From Paenibacillus andongensis (lineage in GTDB: Bacteria; Bacillota; Bacilli; Paenibacillales; NBRC-103111): 64,000 bases of DNA. Of this stretch, positions 1-8,444 are shown piece after piece; position 1 is the stretch's first letter; the number at the start of each line of letters is the position of its first letter. A program made the translations under genes and the position numbers. The notes below the pieces were generated by a model that worked only from the letters and a program-made list of their open reading frames with translations, had not been told where the DNA came from and did not search any database. The stretch lies in the NCBI RefSeq assembly GCF_025369935.1, contig NZ_CP104467.1:5525001-5589000 (forward strand), written 5' to 3'.

Positions 1-2402
1 GAACAATAAGAGACGGCAAGCAGACAGAAATGTCTGCAGCTGAATTGATACCTGGCGATATCGTTAGCTTTGAAGCTGGGGATCGTGTCCCAGCCGATAT
101 ACGTTTGATTAGCTCAAGGAGTTTGCGTGTCAACGAAGCCGCCCTAACGGGGGAATCGTTACCCATTGAAAAAAACGAATCTGCTTTGAGGGAAGATTGT
201 CCTCTGTCCGATCGGAGAAATATGCTTTTCATGGGGACGGATGTATGCGCGGGTAAAGGGATCGGTGTCGTTGTACATACCGGCATGCAAACCGAGATGG
301 GCCATTTAATGTCCCTTATGAAGAATCATGACAAAGAAGTTACTCCCTTGCAGGAAAAGGTAACGTCTATAAGCAAAAAATTTGTCAAAGGCGCTCTTGT
401 GGCTGGCGGACTTGTCTTCATAACCGGACTGCTGCGCGGTATACCGATTACGCAAATGATTACGACTTCCATCACGCTGGCTGCTTCTGCTATTCCCGAA
501 GGACTTCCTGTTACGATTACTATTGCTTTAAGTGCGGGAATTTTCCGAATGGCTAAGAAAAACGCGTTGATTAGAAAGCTTTCTTCCTTGGAAACATTAG
601 GTAGAACAACGATCATTTGCACCGATAAGACAGGCACTTTAACTAAAAATGAGATGACCGTTAAAGCCCTTTCGACGGTTGATCGGGCATGGACAATCAC
701 AGGTGACGGGTATGATCCGACAGGTCAGTTCGAAGAGGTCATGCCCGAAGTGGCAGCCACTTCCGCTGCTGCTGTCCAATCGGATATGCAGGATCATCAC
801 CATAATCCTGATTTGAAGCGACTTCTCCAAATCTGTGTGCTGTGTAATAACAGCAAACTCGAACAAGAGGAAGGAAGATGGATAACCAAAGGAGATCCAA
901 CCGAAGGAGCACTTCTCACGCTGGCCGCCAAAACCGGATTATGGGAAAAGAATATGTCCCATTGGCATCGCGGACTTGAAATACCGTTTGACTCGGGCAC
1001 GGCCAAAATGAGTGTTATCTGTAAAGACACGATGACTGAGCAGGAATGTTTCCTGTTTTCAAAAGGAGCCGTTGAAACCATCGTTCGCCATTGCAACCGA
1101 TATCAAAAGAATGGTGAAATTTTCCCACTATCGGAAGAGCAAAAACAGCTTATTTTACAACAGAATGAGAAACTTTCTTCAGATGCCTTGCGCGTACTTG
1201 CCTTCGCTTATCGTCCCATGGATGAACATACGAATGAGGAGGGAATGGACGAGAAGGAAATGATTTATGTAGGTATGGCAGGGATGATGGACCCTCCGAA
1301 AAACGACGTTGCACACAATATCCAAGAGGCTCTGGAGTTAGGCGTGAAGCCCGTTATGATCACAGGTGATCATCCGATTACCGCCATTGCCATCGCGAAG
1401 CAGCTTGGCATCTATAATGGTTCTCAGAATGTTATTAGTGGGTATGAGCTTGAACGTTTATCGGATGATGAACTGGATCGGATTATCGACCAAATCACTA
1501 TTTTTGCGAGGGTTACACCGGAACATAAACTTCGAATCGTTACTGCTTTTCAAAAGCATGGACATATTGTTGCCATGACGGGCGACGGCGTTAATGATAC
1601 CCCTGCTATCAAACAAGCCAACGTTGGGATTGCAATGGGACGAACAGGAACGGAAGTTACCAAAGAAACGGCGGATATGGTCTTAACCGGAGATCATTTT
1701 GGAACAATAGTTGATGGTGTTAAAGAAGGCCGAACGATCATAGGCAATATCCGTAAAGCACTTGGATGTTTATTGACCGGTAATTTAGCAGAGATTATCG
1801 TAACTAGCGCTGCTGTCATGGTCGGACTGCCGATTCCTTTAGTCCCCATTCAAATATTGCTGATGAATTTGCTGACGGATGCTTTGCCCGCGATGATTTT
1901 GGCTGTAAATCCAGGAAATAAGACCAAACAGACGAAACGAAATGATATCGTTGATAAGGCATTGTATCAAAAAGTGATCACCAGAGGACTCCTTCTTGGA
2001 TTAGGTTCAATTGGCTTATTTGCGGCAAGTATTGCTGCTGGGGCACCTATTCCGGTTGCGCAAAGCATGGCATTCGCGACGCTTGTTGCGGGACAATTGA
2101 TCCAAACCTTTTCGTGGCGTCAAGAAGGTTCGGAGGAAACGGTTCGCGATTGGACGAAGGACCGGTTTTTAATTGGTGCACTTGGCATCTCTTGGCTGAC
2201 TTTACTTGCTGCCTTGTATATACCGCCTTTAGCCGGATTTTTCCATACCGCCCCCCTCTCTTTCCAACATTGGATTCCCATTATCGGGGTAGCCGGATCT
2301 GTATCGATTTTATCAAAACCGCTGCTTTCCCTCATTAAGAGAATTCAAGACAATAAAACTTTGCCATCCATGGGCGAATATGCGAGTGCTGCGGTTTCAT
2401 AA
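1..2402 (+). CDS. Cation-transporting P-type ATPase (P2/Ca2+-type), 5' end outside window
   Basis: This is an ATP-driven cation pump of the plasma membrane, most like the P2 (Ca2+/Mn2+) group. The reading frame is open from base 3, and the residues before the first Met at base 30 continue the actuator domain, so the gene starts upstream of the window. Counting from that Met, TGES (dephosphorylation motif) is near residue 40, the ion-site helix IPEGLP near 155, and the phosphorylation motif DKTGTLT near 199. TGDGVNDTPA is near 520, and the membrane motif NLLTDALPA precedes the last helices. IPEGLP and NLxTD favour calcium over heavy metals. Roughly the first 130 residues (M1-M2 and any N-terminal metal domain) are not visible. 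Two small genes follow in the same orientation and probably form an operon. The transported ion is inferred. Confidence 0.93.
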   Translation, partial: TIRDGKQTEMSAAELIPGDIVSFEAGDRVPADIRLISSRSLRVNEAALTGESLPIEKNESALREDCPLSDRRNMLFMGTDVCAGKGIGVVVHTGMQTEMGHLMSLMKNHDKEVTPLQEKVTSISKKFVKGALVAGGLVFITGLLRGIPITQMITTSITLAASAIPEGLPVTITIALSAGIFRMAKKNALIRKLSSLETLGRTTIICTDKTGTLTKNEMTVKALSTVDRAWTITGDGYDPTGQFEEVMPEVAATSAAAVQSDMQDHHHNPDLKRLLQICVLCNNSKLEQEEGRWITKGDPTEGALLTLAAKTGLWEKNMSHWHRGLEIPFDSGTAKMSVICKDTMTEQECFLFSKGAVETIVRHCNRYQKNGEIFPLSEEQKQLILQQNEKLSSDALRVLAFAYRPMDEHTNEEGMDEKEMIYVGMAGMMDPPKNDVAHNIQEALELGVKPVMITGDHPITAIAIAKQLGIYNGSQNVISGYELERLSDDELDRIIDQITIFARVTPEHKLRIVTAFQKHGHIVAMTGDGVNDTPAIKQANVGIAMGRTGTEVTKETADMVLTGDHFGTIVDGVKEGRTIIGNIRKALGCLLTGNLAEIIVTSAAVMVGLPIPLVPIQILLMNLLTDALPAMILAVNPGNKTKQTKRNDIVDKALYQKVITRGLLLGLGSIGLFAASIAAGAPIPVAQSMAFATLVAGQLIQTFSWRQEGSEETVRDWTKDRFLIGALGISWLTLLAALYIPPLAGFFHTAPLSFQHWIPIIGVAGSVSILSKPLLSLIKRIQDNKTLPSMGEYASAAVS

Positions 2403-2455
2403 CCGAAGCACTATGAATTCAAGAATAACCAAATAAACTTCGAGGGTGGATACAC

Positions 2456-2719
2456 ATGATTCAAAAGAACATAGACAAAATTATTATCGGTTCCGCCCTG
2501 GCTGTAGCTGCCTCCGCCTTACTCCCCATTGCTAAATCTACCTTGCGGCCTCTCGCCGCAGCCGGCATGCAGGGTAGTGGCGGCTTGTTACATCAGGCCA
2601 GATCCCTACTTCAAATGGCTCGGGAAGAAGTGGAAGATATTGTAGCAGAAGCTCAGTTTGAAAGAATGAAAAAGCAGCTTGATAAAGAAATCGCATCGCT
2701 TAATGACGAAGAGAAATGA
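2456..2719 (+). CDS. Small amphipathic/membrane protein, DUF5132-like
   Basis: An 87-residue protein starts 53 bp after the ATPase, with GAGGGTGG about 7 nt before its ATG. Residues 8-28 form a hydrophobic Ala-rich segment and the C-terminal half is a charged helix (REEVEDIVAEAQ onward). This layout resembles the short DUF5132-type proteins that often sit next to P-type ATPases. That family link is from memory and is not certain. Its position suggests a partner or regulator of the pump. No enzymatic motif is visible. Confidence 0.75.
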   Translation: MIQKNIDKIIIGSALAVAASALLPIAKSTLRPLAAAGMQGSGGLLHQARSLLQMAREEVEDIVAEAQFERMKKQLDKEIASLNDEEK

Positions 2720-2720
2720 C

Positions 2721-2969
2721 ATGATAAATGAGGTGAATACTGGCAACATGGAACAAAGTATAGATTTTCATTTGCGAGAAGCCTTATCTCATCTGGAAGC
2801 TGCGTTAAACCAAAGTGTACGAAGTGTCCTTGAGAACGATGGCGCAAAAAAAGAAGTAGGCCTGAAATGGGAGAAATTTCTTGGTGAATTTATAGGCCAG
2901 GTTCGAGATAAGGGTAAGAAATCACGGATCAATCTACTTGGGTTTATTACCTTTCCTCGCATTCGTTAA
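2721..2969 (+). CDS. Small hypothetical protein, last gene of ATPase operon
   Basis: An 82-residue basic, helix-rich protein of unknown function. The ATG at 2721 directly follows the stop of the preceding gene. A second in-frame ATG at 2748 has an AGGTG 13 nt upstream and could be the true start, giving 73 residues. There is no signal peptide or membrane segment. It is the last gene before a Rho-independent terminator, so it belongs to the ATPase transcription unit. I do not recognise the family. Confidence 0.55.
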   Translation: MINEVNTGNMEQSIDFHLREALSHLEAALNQSVRSVLENDGAKKEVGLKWEKFLGEFIGQVRDKGKKSRINLLGFITFPRIR

Positions 2970-2975
2970 TAACAA

Positions 2976-3021
2976 AAAGAACGTCTCTTATGCACAAAGC
3001 TGCGAATAGAGGCGTTTCTTT
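2976..3021 (+). terminator. Terminator of the ATPase operon
   Basis: The arms AAAGAACGTCTCT and AGAGGCGTTTCTTT pair across a 19 nt loop. The one non-Watson-Crick pair is a G-U wobble only when read on the + strand, which fixes the orientation. It lies 7 nt after the last operon gene. Confidence 0.75.
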
Positions 3022-3220
3022 GCTTGGTTCCATTGCTAATTGCGTTTATTCTTAACTGTGATGACTCCAAGTTTTTTACCAAGCCACATGTACAATGGAT
3101 TCTTGATAAGAATAGCCTCCTTCTTAAATGTTAGTCATTTTAAGATATTTTTCTCGAGGCTGTTCCTAGATATACGGTTAATTAATTACCAATCCTTTGG
3201 AGTCCGAGAGGTCTGTTAAG

Positions 3221-4621
3221 CTACAGCCTGCTTTCCCGCTTTACTTCCTCGACGATTGCTTTAACCCCCTTGTCGATTTGATCCGAATCTGTTTTTGATA
3301 TGCTGATCCGCAAAAACTTCTCCCTTTCTAGAAAATCCGATAAATAAAATCCTTTTCCAGACACAACACTGACATCCCTTGCTGTAAGACGCTTTATTAA
3401 CTGCTCTAGATTGACTGTTTGCGGCAGCTTAAACTGCATATAAATCCCCGAGCTAACGTCCGATACTTCTATCAAGCCAGTATCATCATGCCTCTGTACG
3501 GCTTCATTCAAGAAACGAATCCGAGCTTCGTATTGGCTTTTTATATTATGTTTATGCCGTGTGTACATGCCGTTGTTGATGTACACCTCGAGTGCAGCCT
3601 GGGACAAAAGCGAGGTGTCACCGTAACTAATGTACGAACGAAATGTCTCGAGCAACCGTTCCGGCAAAACAGCCGCTCCCAAGCGCAAGCCCGGGAAAAT
3701 GATTTTCGAAAAGCTTTTCAAATAAACAATGTGTGAAGTTCTGTTGTATGCATAGATGGAATCAAACCCCTTTGCTTCGCCTAAGTCGGCCATATAATCG
3801 TCTTCCACGACGAACACATTATATTTGCTGGCCAAATTGGCGATCGCCCTCCTCTCCTCCACACGATACGAGGTTCCAAGCGGATTATGGCATCTCGACA
3901 TCGTATAAAAAAATTTAATTCCGCCGTTTTTGAACTTCATCTCCAATTCCCGCAAATCAATACCTTTCGACGTACGGGCAATTCCGCAAACCGGGATACG
4001 CTCCGCCTCAAGATAACGCAAATAATAATCATAACTCGGCTGCTCGACCAAGATGATCGTGTTTCCGTTCGGAAACGGCATTTTTGTCAAAATTTCCAAT
4101 GCCTTCTGTGCGCCCGAAGTGACGACAATCGACTCCGCTTTTGCAAATACTTGACTGTCGGCCAAATGAGAGACAAGCGTCTGGCGCAGTTGAATCATTC
4201 CTTGCGGTTCACCGTATGTGAATAATTGGTATTTATAAGTATCAATCGCTTTGTTCAAGCAGTGTTGGAAATCCAAATACGGAAACAAGTGCAGATCCGG
4301 AGACGCCGAGGCAAAATCGATCTTTTCGTCAATCGTTCTGTTACGCCTATCCGCTAAATTTTCAACGACGTAAAAGCCGCTTTGCGGGATCGAATAGACC
4401 GCGTGGCGCTTCTCCAGTTCTGCATAGACGCGTGTGATCGTACTTAGGCTGCAGTCGTACATCTTCATAGCAGCGCGGACAGAAGGCAGCTTTTGGCCTG
4501 AATGGTAATGACCATCTAAGATTTTCTGCTCCATTTCAGAAAGAATAGACATATATTTTTTCACGCTGCGCCTCTTTTCGGATAGGAAGAATTGATCCAA
4601 TTTTTTCTCACCATTATACAC
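3221..4621 (-). CDS. MocR-family regulator (GntR HTH fused to PLP aminotransferase-like domain)
   Basis: A 466-residue MocR/GabR-type transcription factor. Residues ~25-90 form a GntR winged helix (SGQKLPSVRAAMKMYDCSLSTITRVYAEL). Residues ~110-460 form a class I aminotransferase fold that acts as a PLP-dependent effector-binding domain. The Schiff-base lysine is in SFSKIIFPGLRLG, and VVEDDYMAD and SRCHNPLGTS are the usual PLP-pocket segments. It is transcribed divergently from the EamA transporter at 4749 with a 127 bp shared region. MocR genes commonly control such a neighbour, often an exporter, in response to a PLP or amino-acid-type ligand. The effector cannot be read from the sequence. 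Confidence 0.93.
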   Translation of the reverse strand: MYNGEKKLDQFFLSEKRRSVKKYMSILSEMEQKILDGHYHSGQKLPSVRAAMKMYDCSLSTITRVYAELEKRHAVYSIPQSGFYVVENLADRRNRTIDEKIDFASASPDLHLFPYLDFQHCLNKAIDTYKYQLFTYGEPQGMIQLRQTLVSHLADSQVFAKAESIVVTSGAQKALEILTKMPFPNGNTIILVEQPSYDYYLRYLEAERIPVCGIARTSKGIDLRELEMKFKNGGIKFFYTMSRCHNPLGTSYRVEERRAIANLASKYNVFVVEDDYMADLGEAKGFDSIYAYNRTSHIVYLKSFSKIIFPGLRLGAAVLPERLLETFRSYISYGDTSLLSQAALEVYINNGMYTRHKHNIKSQYEARIRFLNEAVQRHDDTGLIEVSDVSSGIYMQFKLPQTVNLEQLIKRLTARDVSVVSGKGFYLSDFLEREKFLRISISKTDSDQIDKGVKAIVEEVKRESRL

Positions 4622-4629
4622 GACCTAAC

Positions 4630-4688
4630 TGTATCGATACACTTATCGAAATCGTGCATTGTTCGGATGTACATTTCGTCTTACATTT
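4630..4688. promoter_or_regulatory. Candidate MocR operator region between 3221 and 4749 genes
   Basis: The divergent intergenic region holds a perfect 12 bp palindrome TGTATCGATACA (4630-4641). It also holds a direct repeat TACATTT-N5-TACATTT (4670-4676 and 4682-4688). MocR regulators typically bind direct repeats near the target promoter. Assigning these as binding sites is inference. Confidence 0.4.
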
Positions 4689-4748
4689 ATATACAACGGA
4701 TATGACATTCATTGAATAGGATCCAGGTCGTAGAAGGAGGAAACCATC

Positions 4749-5693
4749 ATGAAAAACCAAATGAAACTTGCTTATCTTGCTGCGGTACTGAACGCAGTGA
4801 TCGTCGGACTTTCTTTCTTATTTACCAAAGTAGCACTCGAATACGCTAACCCCCTCGATACGCTAATGAATCGCTTTGCAGCTTCGTTCATCATCATGTC
4901 GATTCCTGTTGCGTTCGGCTGGATCAAGCTTACTTACCGTGGTAAACCGTTGGCTAAAGTGTTACTGCTCGCAACGATGTACCCGATTGGATTTTTTACA
5001 CTTCAAGCATTTGGGCTGCAGAGCGCCACCTCTTCCGAAGGAGGTATTGTATTCGCCATTACACCGGTCTTGACGATACTACTTGCCTTTGTATTTTTGA
5101 AGGAAACCACAACCGTTATGCAGAAGCTATCGATCTTCCTCTCGGTGTTCGGCGTCATGTTCATCTTTATTATGAAGGGAAGCCGTCTCGATTTGTCGAA
5201 CCTGACAGGCCTATCCCTATTGTTCTTATCCTGCCTGGCTTTAGCGGGATACAGTGTTTTAGCTAAGTCCTTACTAAGGACGTTCAACCCAATGGAAATC
5301 ACCTACTTGATGCTCGGAATCGGCTTCATCACTTTTCTTATTGGTTCAGTTTCTAATCATTTAACCGCCGGAACGATAGATCTCTTAGTTAAACCGCTCA
5401 CCAACGGTACTTTCCTCTTGTCAATCTTTTACCTTGGCGTGTTTTCCTCACTCATAACAGCGCTCCTTTCCAACTATAGCTTGTCAAAATTGGAAGCTTC
5501 AAAAACAAGTGTATTCTCCAATCTGTCGACTATCGTCTCCATCGCGGCCGGCGCACTATTTCTCGGGGAACAAATCACGATATATTCCATCATCGGTTCG
5601 CTGTTGATCATAACGGGAGTTATGGGAACAAATCGTTTTGGAGCGAAAAGGAATAAAGCCGTAAATGTTCAAGCAGGTCAAGTAGAAGCGTGA
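4749..5693 (+). CDS. EamA/DMT-family transporter
   Basis: A 314-residue polytopic protein of the drug/metabolite transporter superfamily. About ten hydrophobic helices are arranged as two EamA repeats (roughly residues 8-140 and 155-295). It opens with the typical NAVIVGLSFLFTKVAL helix and carries ATSSEGGIVFAITPVLTILLAF. A strong AGAAGGAGG lies 8 nt before the ATG. It is divergent from a MocR regulator and followed 33 bp later by a nitroreductase in the same direction, so the pair is probably co-transcribed under MocR control. It is probably an exporter of a small metabolite; the substrate is unknown. Confidence 0.92.
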   Translation: MKNQMKLAYLAAVLNAVIVGLSFLFTKVALEYANPLDTLMNRFAASFIIMSIPVAFGWIKLTYRGKPLAKVLLLATMYPIGFFTLQAFGLQSATSSEGGIVFAITPVLTILLAFVFLKETTTVMQKLSIFLSVFGVMFIFIMKGSRLDLSNLTGLSLLFLSCLALAGYSVLAKSLLRTFNPMEITYLMLGIGFITFLIGSVSNHLTAGTIDLLVKPLTNGTFLLSIFYLGVFSSLITALLSNYSLSKLEASKTSVFSNLSTIVSIAAGALFLGEQITIYSIIGSLLIITGVMGTNRFGAKRNKAVNVQAGQVEA

Positions 5694-5726
5694 ATCTTTT
5701 ATTATAAAAATAGGAGTGAATTTAAT

Positions 5727-6359
5727 ATGTCATCCATTAACCAAACCGATTTTTTGACCATCGTCAAGGAACGTCATTCCGTCAAACATTATGACGCTTC
5801 ACACAATATGAGCGAACAAGAGATTAAGGAACTTCTGGAGATTGCGATAAGCGCACCTTCAGCCTGGAACCTTCAACATTGGAAGTTTCTCGCCATTATC
5901 GACCAAGCGGCCAAAGAGAAGCTGCTGCCTATCGCTTACGGCCAGAAGCAAGTCGTCGAGGCAGCAGTCGTGGTCGCCATACTTGGAGACCTTCAAGCCA
6001 ATCTGAACGCCGAAGCCATCTATGGCCCGGATGTAGCAGCTGGCCTATTGCCTGAGAAGGTCAAGCTGAGCATTTTCGACCAAATTGAATACCAATACAA
6101 CAATGTGCCCACTGCTCCACGCGATGAAGCCATTCGCAATGCATCCTTAGCCGCGATGCAGCTTATGCTCGCCGCCAAGGCGAAAGGACTTGATTCAGGT
6201 CCGATGGGCGGATACGATGCCGAACAATTCGTCGAAGCGTTCGACGTCCCGTCCCGGTATGTTCCGGTCATGCTGGTCGCGATTGGCAAAGCAGCCCAAC
6301 CTGCACGTCCGAGCTCTCGCCTCCCAGTGGAACAGACGATTGTCTGGAATCATTTCTGA
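5727..6359 (+). CDS. Nitroreductase family protein (FMN-dependent NAD(P)H oxidoreductase)
   Basis: A 210-residue nitroreductase-fold flavoprotein of the small Bacillus YodC/YdgI type. The FMN phosphate-binding RHSVKHYD is at residues 15-22. SAPSAWNLQHWKF follows near 43, and a late PMGGYDAEQFVEAF segment lies near 158. AGGAGTGA lies 9 nt before the ATG. It likely reduces quinones or nitroaromatics with NAD(P)H in the cytoplasm. It is a clear paralogue of the truncated gene at 63481. It follows the EamA gene closely, and an N-acetyltransferase relic starts 2 bp after its stop, so the ancestral operon carried both xenobiotic-type enzymes. Confidence 0.92.
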   Translation: MSSINQTDFLTIVKERHSVKHYDASHNMSEQEIKELLEIAISAPSAWNLQHWKFLAIIDQAAKEKLLPIAYGQKQVVEAAVVVAILGDLQANLNAEAIYGPDVAAGLLPEKVKLSIFDQIEYQYNNVPTAPRDEAIRNASLAAMQLMLAAKAKGLDSGPMGGYDAEQFVEAFDVPSRYVPVMLVAIGKAAQPARPSSRLPVEQTIVWNHF

Positions 6360-6361
6360 GC

Positions 6362-6750
6362 ATGGCAGCATCCCTGAATGCATTATTTCGTAAACGAATC
6401 GGTCTTTCGGCAAACATAAACTTGACGATTGAAAGCTTGCATTTCATTCTCGAAAAAACAGCAACAACCATCCCTTTCGAAAATTTTAGTATAATTGAAC
6501 ACAGAACGTTGCCTTCGATTCCCAAAATCCAATAAGCGATATGGCGGAATGCAAAGATATACAAAAGATTATCGCAGAACATCCGGAATCTCGATTTAAT
6601 AAGCATCGGTTAATTACAAAAATGACAAAAGGCGGAAATATAACATTAACTGATCATTCTTTTACACAATGGGATCATGGGATAATGACGAAAGAGGACA
6701 TCGACAGCGTGAGATTTAAATTGTTATTGAATCCGTATTTTGGGATGTAA
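6362..6750 (+). pseudogene. Arylamine N-acetyltransferase relic with the catalytic core deleted
   Basis: Two fragments of one NAT-family enzyme lie in different frames. Bases 6362 to ~6535 encode an N-terminal piece (FRKRIGLSANINLTIESLH, then TIPFENFSIIEHR) that matches the start of NAT proteins. After about 57 residues it runs into a stop. Bases ~6541-6750 encode the NAT C-terminus (HPESRFNKHRLITKMT, then ITLTDHSFTQW and a final LLLNPYFGM). The ~130 residues between, which in NATs hold the RGGxCxE cysteine and the catalytic His and Asp, are absent. The relic is therefore an internal deletion plus frameshift, and neither part can be active. It starts immediately after the nitroreductase stop. 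Confidence 0.8.
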
Positions 6751-6816
6751 CTCCTACCAATTCCATTGCCACACACTTTCTCGTTATTTACAGACTAACA
6801 TGATCAGCAAAAATAA

Positions 6817-6839
6817 CCTTGGCCGACTATCGGCCAAGG
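6817..6839 (-). terminator. Terminator of the DHA2 exporter gene
   Basis: A perfect 10 bp stem CCTTGGCCGA / TCGGCCAAGG with a 3 nt loop. On the - strand it is followed by TTATTTTT. It lies 37 bp past the exporter stop. Confidence 0.88.
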
Positions 6840-6875
6840 CTATTTGCTTACGAGCGAATCCGATCCGATTCGCGA

Positions 6876-8393
6876 TTAGTGACTCAACATCATCGCCGGG
6901 TCCGGATTGTCCCCTCCGGCGGTTCCGTCTTCTTCCTGCATCTTCGGTTTACGCAGAAGGAGCGTCAGTGCGACACCCGCTGTCGCGATGCACGCGGACA
7001 GGAAGAACGTGTCGCCGTAACCCGCAACGACGGCGTTCAGCGGATTCGCGTTCGCTCCCTCGCTTGCGGCGTGGGAAGTGATTTGCGATGTCAGATAACC
7101 CGTCAAGCCCGCGACCGCGAACGAGACGACGACTTGCTGAGCTGCTGTTGTTAGCGGTGTAACGCGGCTCACCAGACGGCGAGGCGCAGAGTTCAGGACA
7201 TGCGTGTTGAGCGGCATCATGGAGAAGCCCATGCCGAGACCCATGATGCAGATACACAAGATGATAACCCACAGCGAGGTATCCACCGATATGCCGGACA
7301 AGATGAACAGGGAAATAGATACGACGGCAAGACCGGCGAAGGCGAGCGGACGCGCGCCGATCTTGTCGAACAGCCGGCCGCTGATCGGCATGCCGATTCC
7401 CGCGCATAGCGCCTGCGGCATCAGGATCCAGCCCGTTTCAAGCGCGGTGTAGTGCATGACACTTTGCAGGTACAGCGGCACGATCAGCATTGCGCCGAAC
7501 AGCGCGAGCTGTACGATCCACGTCAAGATGATGCTGCGTGTAAAGTCGGACGATTTAAATACTTTCAGCTCCAGCAGCGGCTGCTTCTGTGACAGTTCCA
7601 CGAAGATGAAGAGGATGAGCGCAACGCCGCCGACAGTCAAGCCCGTGATTGTCGAAGCACTGGACCAACTGGTGCCGCCTTCGCTTACGCCGTACGCCAG
7701 CATGGAGAAGGCGATCGGCGCGAGGCACATGCCGATGACGTCCAGATGCGGCGCCGTATGACGGTCTGATTTCGGCAAATATTTATACCCAAGAATGAAG
7801 GCGATAATGCCGATCGGCAGATTGATGATGAAAATCCAGTGCCAGCTGACAGAATCGACCAGCCAGCCGGATAGCACCGGACCGAACGCCGGTGCCATCA
7901 GCATGGGGATGCCGAGTACGCCCATGATAGATCCGCGGCGCTCTGGAGGCGCGAGCTTGAACACCATGGCCATCCCGATCGGGGACACCATGCCGCCGCC
8001 TAAGCCTTGAATGATGCGGTAAATGATTAGCTGTTCCGGAGTTTGCGCGATGCCGCACAACACGGAGCCGATCGTGAACAGAGCGATCGTAATCATGAAA
8101 ATTTGCTTGGAGCCGAATTTATCGGTCATCCAGCCTGCAAGCGGGATAACGGCAGATAAGGCCAGCGTATAGCCAGTGACGGTCCATTGGATCGTCTTCA
8201 GATCGGTGTTGAAGTAATCAACGAGTTTCGGAATGGCATTATTGACGACAGTGCTGTCCAGAATAACCATGATCATGCCGACAATAATCGCCATAAGCGG
8301 CGGAAGAATGGCTTTCAGCGAGAAGTCGTCTCCGCCGGCTACCATCTGTTTTGTTTGTGTAGGAGCTGACATAAGTCCCTGCTTTCTGCTCAT
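6876..8393 (-). CDS. DHA2-family MFS multidrug exporter (EmrB/QacA type)
   Basis: A 505-residue proton-coupled exporter with about 14 hydrophobic helices. The MFS motif A-like loop GWMTDKFGSKQIF is near residue 95, and motif C of drug antiporters (GVLGIPMLMAPAFGPVLSGWLV) is near 165. STVVNNAIPKL early in helix 1 is typical of the DHA2 family. An alternative ATG lies at 8372 (MSAPTQ), and neither start has an ideal ribosome site. The gene stands between its own terminator and helD, so it may be transcribed alone or read through from helD 51 bp upstream. The substrate range is unknown. Confidence 0.92.
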   Translation of the reverse strand: MSRKQGLMSAPTQTKQMVAGGDDFSLKAILPPLMAIIVGMIMVILDSTVVNNAIPKLVDYFNTDLKTIQWTVTGYTLALSAVIPLAGWMTDKFGSKQIFMITIALFTIGSVLCGIAQTPEQLIIYRIIQGLGGGMVSPIGMAMVFKLAPPERRGSIMGVLGIPMLMAPAFGPVLSGWLVDSVSWHWIFIINLPIGIIAFILGYKYLPKSDRHTAPHLDVIGMCLAPIAFSMLAYGVSEGGTSWSSASTITGLTVGGVALILFIFVELSQKQPLLELKVFKSSDFTRSIILTWIVQLALFGAMLIVPLYLQSVMHYTALETGWILMPQALCAGIGMPISGRLFDKIGARPLAFAGLAVVSISLFILSGISVDTSLWVIILCICIMGLGMGFSMMPLNTHVLNSAPRRLVSRVTPLTTAAQQVVVSFAVAGLTGYLTSQITSHAASEGANANPLNAVVAGYGDTFFLSACIATAGVALTLLLRKPKMQEEDGTAGGDNPDPAMMLSH

Positions 8394-8444
8394 CGAGCTG
8401 TGTATGGATGAAAATAATGGTCGAGGAACAAATCCCCCGATCCG

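Noticed and set aside
3036-3113. Possible ~25-residue micro-protein on the - strand ending in GKKLGVITVKNKRN after an AAGGAGG
   Set aside because: No ATG, GTG or TTG at a workable distance from the ribosome site; would need an ATT or ATC start.
6541-6750. 69-codon ORF as an independent gene
   Set aside because: Its sequence is the C-terminus of an arylamine N-acetyltransferase whose N-terminus lies just upstream in another frame, so it is part of a relic.
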